NCBI GenBank assembly: GCA_039920345.1
Contig: JBDSDZ010000038.1
Coordinates: 1-13,152 of the forward strand
Reading direction: 5' to 3'
Source of the DNA: Croceibacterium_A sp039920345
GTDB taxonomy: Bacteria; Pseudomonadota; Alphaproteobacteria; Sphingomonadales; Sphingomonadaceae
Length of the DNA: 13,152 bases
Shown piece after piece: positions 6,461 through 13,152 of the stretch (positions are counted from its first letter, which is position 1; each line of letters starts with the position of its first letter). The notes beneath the pieces were generated by a model. It was not told where the DNA came from. It was given only the letters and a program-made list of their open reading frames with translations, and made no database searches. The translations under genes were made by a program, and so were the position numbers.

Positions 6461-7309
6461 CTAGTGGACCGGGGGATCGACCGCGGGCACGTCGTTGACT
6501 GGGGCGACGGGTTCTCCGGGCTGGCGCGGCGGCATGGCGTTTTCGGGCACTGAGCGGATCTGCATGGCCTCGGTTGGCACGGACTCGAGATTGCGCACTT
6601 TCACCGCGATGCCGCTGTCGTCGATCGTCAGCTCGTTAAAGCTGGGTGGGCTGGAGCGGATGCGGCGCGACAAGGTGCCCGCGCCGATCATGCGCAAAGT
6701 CCCTGAGCCAGAGGCTTGCTCGAGATCGAATGCATCGTGCACATGGCCGGTCAGGATCGCCATGATGCCGCGCGCGGCCAGCGCTTCGATGGCGGCCGTG
6801 CCGTTGATCGTCAGCCGCTTGCCTTTGCTGTCGTGCTCGGTCAGCGGGTGGTGCGCCGTGACGATGACACGTGTTCCGGGTGGCTGGCGATCGATAGCAG
6901 CCAATGTTTGCGCCAGCGCGGCATCGGTCACCCAGCCATTGGACCACGGGAAGCGCCACTGCGCGCGAGCCGTGGTCTTGAGCGAGATGATTGCCAGCCC
7001 CGGCAGGTCGAGTTCCTTTTCGATCAAAGATTCGATCGCCCTGAAGCGCCGGTAGGGATCGATGAATCGTTCGGCCAGGTTGAAATAGGGCATGTCGTGA
7101 TTACCCACTTCAACCGTAACCGGCACGTCGAGCGACGTGATCCACGTGCATGCCGCCGCGAATTCGCGGTGCCGCGCCCGCATCGTCAGGTCGCCAGTGA
7201 TGCACACCGCGTCCGGTCGTTCGTTTTCAATGCAGGCCTTGGCCCAGGCGATGGCCTGGGGATTCTCGAGCCCGAAGTGGATATCGGACAAGTGGAACAA
7301 GCGCGTCAT
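6461..7309 (-). CDS. Calcineurin-like metallophosphoesterase
   Basis: The product (282 aa) is a predicted cytoplasmic two-metal phosphoesterase. All family motifs are present: LSDIHFG (D9, H11), ITGDL (D40), VGNHD (N70, H71), TAHHPL (H153/H154) and LTGHVHD (G188, H189, H191). It has no signal peptide. A proline-rich tail (about 255-282, SVPENAMPPRQPGEPVAPV onward) follows the catalytic domain. ATG 7309 was chosen because family members begin just before the LSDIHFG strand. A TTG at 7345 would overlap the lipid kinase stop (TTGA) and add 12 residues, and this cannot be excluded. The substrate is unknown; relatives cleave cyclic nucleotides, UDP-sugars or phospholipid-related phosphates. The lipid kinase next door suggests a lipid or lipid-precursor phosphate. 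Confidence 0.9.
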   Translation of the reverse strand: MTRLFHLSDIHFGLENPQAIAWAKACIENERPDAVCITGDLTMRARHREFAAACTWITSLDVPVTVEVGNHDMPYFNLAERFIDPYRRFRAIESLIEKELDLPGLAIISLKTTARAQWRFPWSNGWVTDAALAQTLAAIDRQPPGTRVIVTAHHPLTEHDSKGKRLTINGTAAIEALAARGIMAILTGHVHDAFDLEQASGSGTLRMIGAGTLSRRIRSSPPSFNELTIDDSGIAVKVRNLESVPTEAMQIRSVPENAMPPRQPGEPVAPVNDVPAVDPPVH

Positions 7310-7341
7310 GGCAGGTGCTCTGGCCGATACCACGGGTTCGA

Positions 7342-8229
7342 TCAACCGTGTCCGCCAGTGCGCAAAGACAGGAAGCGTAGCCGCGCCGGGCGGAGCGCGA
7401 TCCGTTCTTCCATCCCACCCGTCCTGCGTTCTCCATCGACCATCAGGGCAATCGGCTCATCGGCGCGCAGCGTAATCGAGCGATGGCGGCCGAGCGCATC
7501 GTGCGGGCCCTCGCGGAACTCGCGCTTGAGCAGCGCAACGCCCTGGGCGAGGAAATCGGCGATGCCTTCGCCGCCGTAACCATCGACCTGCATAGTCCGG
7601 CCGTCGAGCGTCAGCAGTACCGCCGGATACCCCTCGGCGCGGCCGCGTGGCGGTTGCGCAAGGTGGACTTGCGGCCCGCTGGTGACTTGCTGGATCGCTT
7701 CGGTCGTCGTTCGCGCCACGCCTGCAATATCACCCTCGCGCAGCGTTTCGCGCACGTCGGACCAGGCAGCACCGGGACCGGCGAGCACTTCGGAATGGGC
7801 GCACCCGTTCGACGTTTCGATGAAGTCGCGCTCAACTTCGCCCATGGCCCCGGCGTGAAACGCATCGATAATGGCTTCCGCCGTCGCTTCTTCACCGTGC
7901 AAGGCCCGCGCCAGCAAGTTGGTGGTGCCGCCAGGCAGGACGAGGATAACTCCGCCAAATCCCTCGGCCGCCAGCAACACGCTGTTGGCGGTACCGTCGC
8001 CGGTGAAGATCGCCAGCGCCTGCACGTCGGCGGCGTCCAGTTCGGCAGCCGAAGGCACGTCCTCGCCGGGGATGGGGATCACGCGGTCGGGCGCCAGTCG
8101 CTTGCAGAGCGCGCCAACGGCCTCCTCGTCGTTGCTGCCGCTCGAAGCGTTGCAAATCATCCAGAGTTTGTGCCCCCCGTCCATGCCGGGCACAGCGCCC
8201 GTCGCCGCCCGAAGTTCCCGCTCAGACAC
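7342..8229 (-). CDS. Diacylglycerol kinase family lipid kinase
   Basis: The product (295 aa with the GTG start) belongs to the DAGK/sphingosine kinase/YegS superfamily. It has an N-terminal strand LWMICNASSGS, the nucleotide loop TGDGT (76-80, normally GGDGT) and LPGGTTNLLAR (98-108) in place of the usual PLGTGNDFAR. The C-terminal half (GYPAVLLTLDGRTMQVDGYG onward) is the expected second beta-rich domain. It should phosphorylate a membrane lipid alcohol on the cytoplasmic face. Diacylglycerol, ceramide or a sphingoid base are all possible in a sphingomonad, and the sequence does not decide between them. GTG 8229 overlaps the upstream membrane protein gene by eight bases. ATG 8184 would give 280 aa and is a real alternative, since neither start has a clear ribosome binding site. 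Confidence 0.88.
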   Translation of the reverse strand: MSERELRAATGAVPGMDGGHKLWMICNASSGSNDEEAVGALCKRLAPDRVIPIPGEDVPSAAELDAADVQALAIFTGDGTANSVLLAAEGFGGVILVLPGGTTNLLARALHGEEATAEAIIDAFHAGAMGEVERDFIETSNGCAHSEVLAGPGAAWSDVRETLREGDIAGVARTTTEAIQQVTSGPQVHLAQPPRGRAEGYPAVLLTLDGRTMQVDGYGGEGIADFLAQGVALLKREFREGPHDALGRHRSITLRADEPIALMVDGERRTGGMEERIALRPARLRFLSLRTGGHG

Positions 8230-8488
8230 GCCGCGTCAGGATGAGCCAGGCCGACACGCCGTTGAGCGCGCTATAGCCGAGGTAGCCCCAGCCCCATGCC
8301 GGGTATCCATCCGCCACCAGCAGCATGGCGCCGAGCAGGACCAGGAATTCCGTCGCCAGGCTGACTCGTCCGCCCAGCAGGTGCACGAACCACGGCACCT
8401 TGCCGAGCAGCGGGTGGTGACTTTCGAGCACCGCCCTGTGCATCGCGAAATTGCCGACGCCGAGCAGGAAAATGAACAGGATCGCCAT
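8222..8488 (-). CDS. Small three-helix membrane protein, unknown function
   Basis: The product (88 aa) is almost entirely hydrophobic, with segments at about residues 1-20, 38-59 and 66-84 and a basic end (LTRRV). A histidine pair (SHHPLLG, 23-29) sits in the first loop. I do not recognise the family. It overlaps the lipid kinase gene by eight bases and is the first gene of the minus-strand cluster, so it may anchor or accompany that enzyme. ATG 8488 is supported by GGGAC about 13 bases upstream, a rather long spacing. Confidence 0.75.
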   Translation of the reverse strand: MAILFIFLLGVGNFAMHRAVLESHHPLLGKVPWFVHLLGGRVSLATEFLVLLGAMLLVADGYPAWGWGYLGYSALNGVSAWLILTRRV

Positions 8489-8543
8489 GTCATCATAATG
8501 TCCCAGCCGCTCGTCGGTTGCCGACGGCGGTTGATAGGCGGAT

Positions 8544-8564
8544 CCGCGCGCTTGGTCCGCGCGG
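8544..8564. repeat. Short GC-only inverted repeat in intergenic region
   Basis: CCGCGCG (8544-8550) and CGCGCGG (8558-8564) form a 7-bp stem with loop CTTGGTC. It lies between the divergent membrane-protein and urcA-family genes. It could be an operator or a leader hairpin. Short GC palindromes are common in this base composition, so its meaning is uncertain. Confidence 0.4.
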
Positions 8565-8644
8565 TGAACGCCGGTCGAAGTGCGCCCGGTGCTTGGTAGA
8601 GCAGCGGATGCGGTGGCACAGGTTTCGCCGCTACATCTCCATCC

Positions 8645-8682
8645 GCGCCGCAGCCCCCAGCAGTCCCATGAGGCTGCGGCGC
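8645..8682 (+). promoter_or_regulatory. Perfect hairpin in the leader of the urcA-family gene
   Basis: GCGCCGCAGCC (8645-8655) pairs exactly with GGCTGCGGCGC (8672-8682) around a 16-base loop. The stem ends about seven bases before the AGGGAGAGGAG ribosome binding region (8689-8699). There is no T-run after it, so it is not a standard terminator. It may stabilise the mRNA or control translation. Confidence 0.6.
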
Positions 8683-8704
8683 AACCCTAGGGAGAGGAGC
8701 CCCC

Positions 8705-9001
8705 ATGCGTATCCCAACAACCATCCTGGCCTTGGCCGCGGCCATTCTGGCCATGCCTGCCATCGCCAATGAAAACGCCCAGATTTCGGTCAAGTATTCC
8801 GACCTCGACCTGTCCACCCGGCAAGGCCAGGCCACCCTCAACAGCCGCATCGACCAGGCCGCGCTTGCGCTGTGCGGCCGCGGCATCAGCACCGGCACGA
8901 TCCTGTCCAGCGGCCGGGCCAAGCAATGCTACGAACGCGCGCGCGCCTCTGCCCACCAGATGATCGCCGAACGGACGGGCCGGAGCGCAAACTCCGGCTG
9001 A
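8705..9001 (+). CDS. UrcA-family small exported protein
   Basis: The product (98 aa) has a signal peptide (residues 1-21, MRIPTTILALAAAILAMPAI, with an AIA cleavage site before NENAQ). The mature domain is short and carries the UrcA pattern VKYSDLDLST (29-38), a helix with RIDQAALALCG (48-58) and a second cysteine in KQCYERA. C57 and C74 probably form a disulfide in the periplasm. The family is named for a uranium-responsive Caulobacter gene; its molecular role is unknown, and members are abundant in Caulobacter and sphingomonads. A strong AGGAG ribosome binding site precedes ATG 8705. The gene is monocistronic and converges on the response regulator gene. Confidence 0.88.
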   Translation: MRIPTTILALAAAILAMPAIANENAQISVKYSDLDLSTRQGQATLNSRIDQAALALCGRGISTGTILSSGRAKQCYERARASAHQMIAERTGRSANSG

Positions 9002-9022
9002 CCCACCGCGCGACGACAATTC

Positions 9023-9058
9023 AGGCCATGGCGAGTCTAACGACCTGCCATGGCCTTT
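9023..9058 (+). terminator. Hairpin between converging urcA-family and lytTR genes
   Basis: AGGCCATGGC (9023-9032) pairs exactly with GCCATGGCCT (9047-9056) around a 14-base loop and continues into TTT. It starts 22 bases after the urcA-family stop, so it probably ends that transcript, although the T-run is short. The TAG of the response regulator (9037-9039) lies in the loop and the right arm is inside its coding sequence. Confidence 0.5.
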
Positions 9059-9792
9059 ACCTTGCGCAGATAAGTCCGCCCGATCCGCAGCGCTTCGCCG
9101 TTATCGAGTTCGGCCGACCACACTCCCAGCCCTTCGTGCCGCAAGCCATGGATCCGGTTGCGCCGCAGGATCGTGGAGCGATGGATGCGGATGAACTGCG
9201 CGGGATCGAGCCGCCCTTCGAGGCCGGCGATGGTCTGTAACAGGAGATAGCTGCGCGCCGCCCCGTCGCTCTGGCGCACGTGCAGGCGAACATAATCGCG
9301 TTCGGCATCGATCCGATCGACTTGGTCTACCGCGACCCGCAATAGCTCCGAGCGATGCGGGACCCAGAATTCGCTCAACCATTCACCCGTGGCCTCGCTC
9401 CGCCCGCGTTCACGCCGGGCTATCGCGCGATCGATGGCGCGTTCCAGACGTTCGGCGGCAACCGGCTTGAGAACGTAATCGACCGCCTCGATATCGAACG
9501 CTTCGACCGCGAAATCCTCGTGCGCGGTAACAAAAATCACCGCCGGCGGATCGGCCCGCTTGCTTAGCTGGCGCGCTACTGCAAGCCCGTCCATCCCCGG
9601 CATGGTCATGTCGAGCAACAGCAAGTCGGGCTTGAGCTTGTCGGCCAGCCGCAGCGCAGCCTCGCCATCGCTGGCAGTGCCGATGACCGCGAGCTGTTCA
9701 AGCTCGGCGCACAGCACCTGCATGCGCTCGATCGCCAGCGGCTCGTCATCGACAATCATCGTGCGCAGTGCGCCGTCACCCGTAGTCGTCAT
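9037..9792 (-). CDS. LytTR-family response regulator
   Basis: The product (251 aa) has a receiver domain (about residues 8-125) with the acidic pair D15/D16 in VDDEPLA, phosphoacceptor D61 in LLLLDMTMPGMDG, T89 in FVTAHED and K109 in YVLKP. A LytTR DNA-binding domain (about 143-249) follows, with VDRIDAERDYVRLH and FIRIHRSTILRRNRI. This is the AlgR/LytR/AgrA type, which binds paired short repeats in promoters. Its ATG overlaps the stop of the histidine kinase gene (ATGA), so the two form one operon and very likely one two-component system. The targets are unknown; neither flanking gene on this strand is a typical one. Confidence 0.95.
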   Translation of the reverse strand: MTTTGDGALRTMIVDDEPLAIERMQVLCAELEQLAVIGTASDGEAALRLADKLKPDLLLLDMTMPGMDGLAVARQLSKRADPPAVIFVTAHEDFAVEAFDIEAVDYVLKPVAAERLERAIDRAIARRERGRSEATGEWLSEFWVPHRSELLRVAVDQVDRIDAERDYVRLHVRQSDGAARSYLLLQTIAGLEGRLDPAQFIRIHRSTILRRNRIHGLRHEGLGVWSAELDNGEALRIGRTYLRKVKAMAGR

Positions 9793-11009
9793 TCGCCCCC
9801 CTCCGACTGGCGCATTATCGGCATCCTCAGCTCGGTGAAGTAACCCCCGCCCGGCATTTCGCCGGTCACCACGCGCGCTTCGGCGCCGAAGCGCGCGGCC
9901 AAGCGCTGGCGTACGTTGGCAAGGCCGATCCCGTAGCCGGACCCGCCCTTGCCTGCCGATGGCGCGCCCTGTCCATCGTCCGACACGGTAATCACCAGCC
10001 GCCCGTATTCCTCGCGCGCAGCGAGCGAAATGCGGATCTGGCCGGAAGTTGGCGCGACGGCGTGCTTGACCGAATTTTCAACCAGCGGCTGCAGGATCAT
10101 GCCCGGGACCTTGGCTTCCTCCAGCTCCGCCGGAAGTTCATAGTTGGCGCGCAGACGGTGCGGGAAACGTACGGCTTCGATATCGAGATAGAGCTGCTGC
10201 AGCGCGAATTCCTCAAGCAGCGGCACGTCCGACGTGGGATCGTCGGCCAGGCTGCGGCGATAGAAGGTGGAAAGTTGCTGGATCATCCGCTCAGCCGGCT
10301 GGGTCTTGCCGGTCAGGACCAGCGCCGACAGCGAATTGAGCGTGTTGAACAGGAAGTGCGGATTGACCTGGTAGCGCAAGCTACGCAGTTCCGCCGCCTT
10401 AGCCGCGCGGCGGTATTCGCCCTCGCGGCGCTCCGATGCGCGCGCCTTTTCGCCGGTCAGCAGCGCAAGATAGAGCGCGCACCACGCCAGCATCATGAAG
10501 TAGCGCCCGAACACGACGTCGGTCAGATCCTGCCAGGTAGTGGCCGAGACCGGCTGGATCGGTTCGGGCGGAACCCCCTCGGCGCCTTCGCCGCCCGGCA
10601 CGGCAAGGCCGGGCAGCTCGGTCAGCACGCTGCCGTCGCTGTTAACGCCCACGCCGCTGTTGGCGATTGAGGTCCGGACCTGCGTTTCGAGATCGGCCAT
10701 GACCATCTGGTTGGCCTGCGCACTGGCGATGGCAAACGCCAGCGACAGGAATAGCGCGGCGACGATCTTGGCCCACAACGGGCGCGCATCGAACAGTCGC
10801 AGGACCAGCCACAGTGCCAGCGTGATCGCGACCCCGGCCAGCGATGCCACCGCGCGCGGCCACAGCAGCTCGGCCGAAAAGCCGAGGTCGAGCAATTCCC
10901 AGCGCAGCGTGGTGAGCAGGAAGTAACACAGCCACAAGCCGGCCACCGATGCCAGGACCGTGGCAAACGGTACGCGCGCGACATAGTCTTCCGGCAGGTC
11001 GTCATCCAT
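9789..11009 (-). CDS. LytS/YehU-type sensor histidine kinase
   Basis: The product (406 aa) has four predicted membrane helices (about 14-34, 52-71, 79-98 and 169-185). A loop of about 70 residues, Gly/Pro-rich toward its end, lies between the third and fourth, and topology suggests it is periplasmic. The kinase core has the His_kinase family signature LRYQVNPHFLFNTLNSL (phosphoacceptor H218), the N box LVENSVKHAV (N312), the G1 box SDDGQG (D345) and GSGYGIGLANVRQRL (356-370). This is the AlgZ/LytS class that pairs with LytTR regulators, and the regulator is the next gene. The sensed signal is unknown. ATG 11009 has AGAGG eight bases upstream. A longer frame reaching to 11183 would overlap the fumarase coding end and is rejected. 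Confidence 0.93.
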   Translation of the reverse strand: MDDDLPEDYVARVPFATVLASVAGLWLCYFLLTTLRWELLDLGFSAELLWPRAVASLAGVAITLALWLVLRLFDARPLWAKIVAALFLSLAFAIASAQANQMVMADLETQVRTSIANSGVGVNSDGSVLTELPGLAVPGGEGAEGVPPEPIQPVSATTWQDLTDVVFGRYFMMLAWCALYLALLTGEKARASERREGEYRRAAKAAELRSLRYQVNPHFLFNTLNSLSALVLTGKTQPAERMIQQLSTFYRRSLADDPTSDVPLLEEFALQQLYLDIEAVRFPHRLRANYELPAELEEAKVPGMILQPLVENSVKHAVAPTSGQIRISLAAREEYGRLVITVSDDGQGAPSAGKGGSGYGIGLANVRQRLAARFGAEARVVTGEMPGGGYFTELRMPIMRQSEGGE

Positions 11010-11097
11010 CCCATCGCCTCTAGCGACTTGCCGGGTATCGGCGCCAGCCCAGCCGTCGAGCGCGGTCACGCCTTGGTCGAATGATGATTGCGGCGAG

Positions 11098-12630
11098 TCA
11101 GGCGCCTTCAAGCAGCCCTTCGCGGGCGATCTTCTCGCGCCAATGCAGCGGCGCCAGGGTGTGCACGTTGTTGCCCTGGGCATCGACCGCCACGGTTACC
11201 GGCATGTCCTTGACGGTGAATTCGTAGATTGCTTCCATCCCGAGTTCTTCGAACGCGACGATCCGCGACTGCTTGATCGCCCGCGATACCAGATAGGCCG
11301 CGCCGCCCACTGCCATCAGGTAGGCGACCTTGTGGCGGGCGATTTCCTGAACCGCGCCCTGCCCGCGCTCCGCCTTGCCGATCATCACCAGCAGCCCGAG
11401 GTCGAGCATCATGTCGGTAAATTTGTCCATCCGCGTGGCGGTGGTCGGCCCGGCCGGGCCGACGACTTCGCCCACGATCGGATCGACCGGACCGACGTAG
11501 TAGATCGCGCGGCCGGCAAAGCTGACCGGCAGTTCTTCGCCCTTGGCGCGCATGTCCTGGATACGCTTGTGTGCGGCATCGCGCCCGGTCAGCATCGCGC
11601 CGTTGAGCAGCAGGCGGTCACCCGCCTGCCAGCTCCGCACTTCTTCCGGGGTGAGCTTGTCGAGGTCGACTTTCTTCGCCGCGCTGTCGGGCTGCCATTC
11701 GACTTTCGGCCAGGCATCGAGGTCGGGCGTCGGGAGGTAGCTCGGGCCGGAACCGTCGAGCGTGAAATGCGCGTGGCGCGTGGCGGCGCAGTTGGGAATC
11801 ATGCCCACCGGCTTGCCCGCCGCATGGCACGGCCAGTCCAGAATCTTGACGTCGAGGATGGTCGACAGACCGCCCAGCCCCTGCGCGCCAATGCCCAGGG
11901 CGTTGACCTTGTCGAAAATCTCGATCCGCAGCCGCTCGATGTCGGTCTGCGCCCCGCGTGCCTTCAACTGGCCCATGTCGATCGGGTCCATCAGGCTCTG
12001 CTTGGCCAGCTTGATGCAGTGTTCCGCGGTACCCCCGATACCGATGCCGAGCATCCCCGGCGGGCACCAGCCGGCCCCCATCTTCGGTAGCATCTCGAGC
12101 ACCCAGTCGACGATATTGTCCGACGGATTCATCATCTTGAACTTGGACTTGTTCTCGCTCCCGCCGCCCTTGGCTGCGACGTCGATCGAGACGGTGTTGC
12201 CCGCGACCATTTCGACCGACAGCACGCAGGGGGTATTGTCACGCGTGTTGCGCCGGGTGAACGCCGGATCGGCCAGGATCGAGGCGCGGAGCTTGTTGTC
12301 CGGGTCGGTATAGGCCTTGCGCACACCGTCATCGACCACGTCTTGCAGGCTGCGACCGGATTCGAGCCGGCAGTCCTGCCCCCATTTCACGAACACGTTG
12401 ACGATGCCGGTATCCTGGCAGATCGGGCGGTGTCCTTCGGCGCACATCCGGCTGTTGGTGAGGATCTGTGCGATCGCGTCCCGTGCGGCAGGGCCCTGCT
12501 CCGCCTCGTAGGCGTCGCCCAGCGCATGGATGTAGTCCATCGGATGATAGTAGCTGATGAACTGCAGCGCATCGGCCACGCTGTCGATCAGGTCGTCCTC
12601 GCGGATCGTCACCATTTTCAAGTCGCTCAT
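11098..12630 (-). CDS. fumA: Fumarate hydratase, class I (iron-sulfur)
   Basis: The product (510 aa) is a TCA cycle enzyme that interconverts fumarate and malate in the cytoplasm with an oxygen-sensitive [4Fe-4S] cluster. The likely cluster cysteines are C71 in RPICQDTG, C189 in GWCPPGMLGIGIGGT and C281 in IPNCAATRH. The C-terminal beta domain carries GRAIYYVGPVDPIVGEVVGP and GPTTATRMDK. Length and domain order match the single-chain FumA/FumB form, with both domains in one polypeptide. ATG 12630 is preceded by a GAGATAGG stretch, and ATG 12615 is a weaker alternative. It lies 88 bases upstream of the histidine kinase on the same strand, so some read-through is possible. The gene symbol is by family; FumA and FumB cannot be told apart here. 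Confidence 0.97.
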   Translation of the reverse strand: MSDLKMVTIREDDLIDSVADALQFISYYHPMDYIHALGDAYEAEQGPAARDAIAQILTNSRMCAEGHRPICQDTGIVNVFVKWGQDCRLESGRSLQDVVDDGVRKAYTDPDNKLRASILADPAFTRRNTRDNTPCVLSVEMVAGNTVSIDVAAKGGGSENKSKFKMMNPSDNIVDWVLEMLPKMGAGWCPPGMLGIGIGGTAEHCIKLAKQSLMDPIDMGQLKARGAQTDIERLRIEIFDKVNALGIGAQGLGGLSTILDVKILDWPCHAAGKPVGMIPNCAATRHAHFTLDGSGPSYLPTPDLDAWPKVEWQPDSAAKKVDLDKLTPEEVRSWQAGDRLLLNGAMLTGRDAAHKRIQDMRAKGEELPVSFAGRAIYYVGPVDPIVGEVVGPAGPTTATRMDKFTDMMLDLGLLVMIGKAERGQGAVQEIARHKVAYLMAVGGAAYLVSRAIKQSRIVAFEELGMEAIYEFTVKDMPVTVAVDAQGNNVHTLAPLHWREKIAREGLLEGA

Positions 12631-12666
12631 CGAAACCTATCTCTCGCCGGTAGAATCGTCACACCC

Positions 12667-12695
12667 GCGATAGGTTCGCCGTGCGATGCCGTCAA
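12667..12695 (-). promoter_or_regulatory. Likely sigma-70 promoter of fumarase
   Basis: On the minus strand, TTGACG (12690-12695) and TATCGC (12667-12672) are separated by 17 bases. The -10 region in context, CCTATCGC, resembles the alphaproteobacterial form. Transcription would start about 30 bases before the ATG at 12630. Confidence 0.45.
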
Positions 12696-12700
12696 AGCGC

Positions 12701-12730
12701 TTGGCGACCCGCGCGCTTTATGCCTAAAGC
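12701..12730 (+). promoter_or_regulatory. Possible promoter and palindrome before the methyltransferase-like gene
   Basis: TTGGCG (12701-12706) is followed after 17 bases by CTAAAG (12724-12729), a tolerable alphaproteobacterial promoter. It lies back to back with the fumarase promoter. GCTTTA (12715-12720) and TAAAGC (12725-12730) form a small hairpin across the -10 region. Confidence 0.3.
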
Positions 12731-12777
12731 GAGGTCAGAACTGCTGTGTTATGCGTTTGATACAGGTTACCCCGAAA

Positions 12778-13152
12778 ATGACCGTGGCCATCCAGACCGC
12801 TACCGATTTCGCCACAGCGCGCCGGGCGATGATCGACAGCCAACTTCGCACCAGCGGGGTCAACGAGCCGTGGGTGCTCGCGCGGATGAACGCCGTCCCG
12901 CGCGAGGATTTCGTGCCCGAAGGCGTGCGCGGCGCGGCTTATATCGACCGCGCGGTGCCGCTGGGCGGCGGCGCGATGCTCGCCGCACCGCTTTTCCATG
13001 CCAGAATGCTTGCCGAGGCGAAGCCCTCGCTTTCCGACCGTGTGCTCGTGATCGATGGAGGTAGCGGGTACCTTCCCGCGCTGCTCGAGGGGATCGTCGG
13101 CGCGATCTCGGTAATGACCGCCGACGAAGCGACGAACGGGCGCGGCGGAGAT
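12778..13152 (+). CDS. Degenerate protein-L-isoaspartate O-methyltransferase-like protein, partial
   Basis: 125 codons are visible before the right edge cuts the gene. The N-terminus (ARRAMIDSQLRTSGV, VPREDFVPEG, YIDRAVPLGGG) matches the PCMT family, and VLVIDGGSGYLPALL (89-103) is the S-adenosylmethionine-binding motif I. Two departures stand out. The canonical TISxP active-site block is replaced by MLAAP (67-71), losing the serine, and motif I has VIDGGSGY where true enzymes have EIGTGSGY. It may therefore bind the cofactor or a partner without repairing isoaspartate. In many alphaproteobacteria such a gene lies next to a TolC-type outer-membrane gene; what follows here cannot be seen. ATG 12778 has ACAGG about ten bases upstream. 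Confidence 0.85.
   Translation, partial: MTVAIQTATDFATARRAMIDSQLRTSGVNEPWVLARMNAVPREDFVPEGVRGAAYIDRAVPLGGGAMLAAPLFHARMLAEAKPSLSDRVLVIDGGSGYLPALLEGIVGAISVMTADEATNGRGGD

Noticed and set aside
7483..8244. Plus-strand frame of 253 codons opposite the lipid kinase
   Set aside because: The minus strand carries TGDGT and PGGTTN kinase motifs in frame; the plus frame is an antisense shadow.
8236..8922. Minus-strand frame spanning the small membrane protein and the urcA-family gene
   Set aside because: It is antisense to urcA, which has a signal peptide and strong ribosome binding site, and out of frame with the hydrophobic membrane protein.
11010..11183. N-terminal extension of the histidine kinase
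   Set aside because: It would overlap the end of fumarase; its 58 residues show no domain, while ATG 11009 has a good AGAGG ribosome binding site.

Overview
The window reads as ordinary chromosomal DNA of a GC-rich alphaproteobacterium, most likely a sphingomonad (Sphingomonas, Novosphingobium or Erythrobacter type). This is an inference from an alphaproteobacterial-type heme A synthase (COX15/CtaA), a small exported UrcA-family protein, a fused ThiS-ThiG, a class I [4Fe-4S] fumarase and a LytS/LytTR pair. No rRNA, tRNA, CRISPR array, insertion sequence or phage gene was seen.

Left part (1-1985, minus strand): a partial unknown gene running off the left edge, the thiazole synthase fusion thiS-thiG, and a small MerC-like membrane protein 22 bases upstream of it. 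The region upstream of the MerC-like gene carries a candidate zinc-uptake-regulator (Zur) box. Divergent from these, on the plus strand (2061-3844), is heme A synthase, translationally coupled (ATGA overlap) to an unknown protein with a twin-arginine-like signal. Next comes the ribosomal operon rplM-rpsI (3989-5163), closed by a strong intrinsic terminator. Its S9 protein has a long N-terminal extension built from PEVQAA hexapeptide repeats encoded by an 18-base tandem repeat.

Middle (5239-8488, minus strand): a tight cluster read right to left as a small three-helix membrane protein, a diacylglycerol-kinase-family lipid kinase, a calcineurin-like metallophosphoesterase and a GT-C type membrane glycosyltransferase-like protein. 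It looks like an operon acting on a membrane lipid or lipid-linked sugar, but its substrate is unknown. Then a plus-strand urcA-family gene (8705-9001) with a perfect 11-bp hairpin just before its ribosome binding site converges on the LytTR response regulator gene. A 10-bp inverted repeat spans the junction.

Right part (9037-12630, minus strand): the response regulator and its LytS-type histidine kinase (ATGA overlap), with class I fumarase upstream. A compact 147-base divergent promoter region separates fumarase from a plus-strand, degenerate protein-L-isoaspartate methyltransferase-like gene that runs off the right edge.

Most of the window is housekeeping. The least explained items are the repeat-extended S9, the four-gene lipid/glycan cluster, the exported partner of heme A synthase and the degenerate methyltransferase. 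I see no clear defence, mobile or biosynthetic-cluster system.
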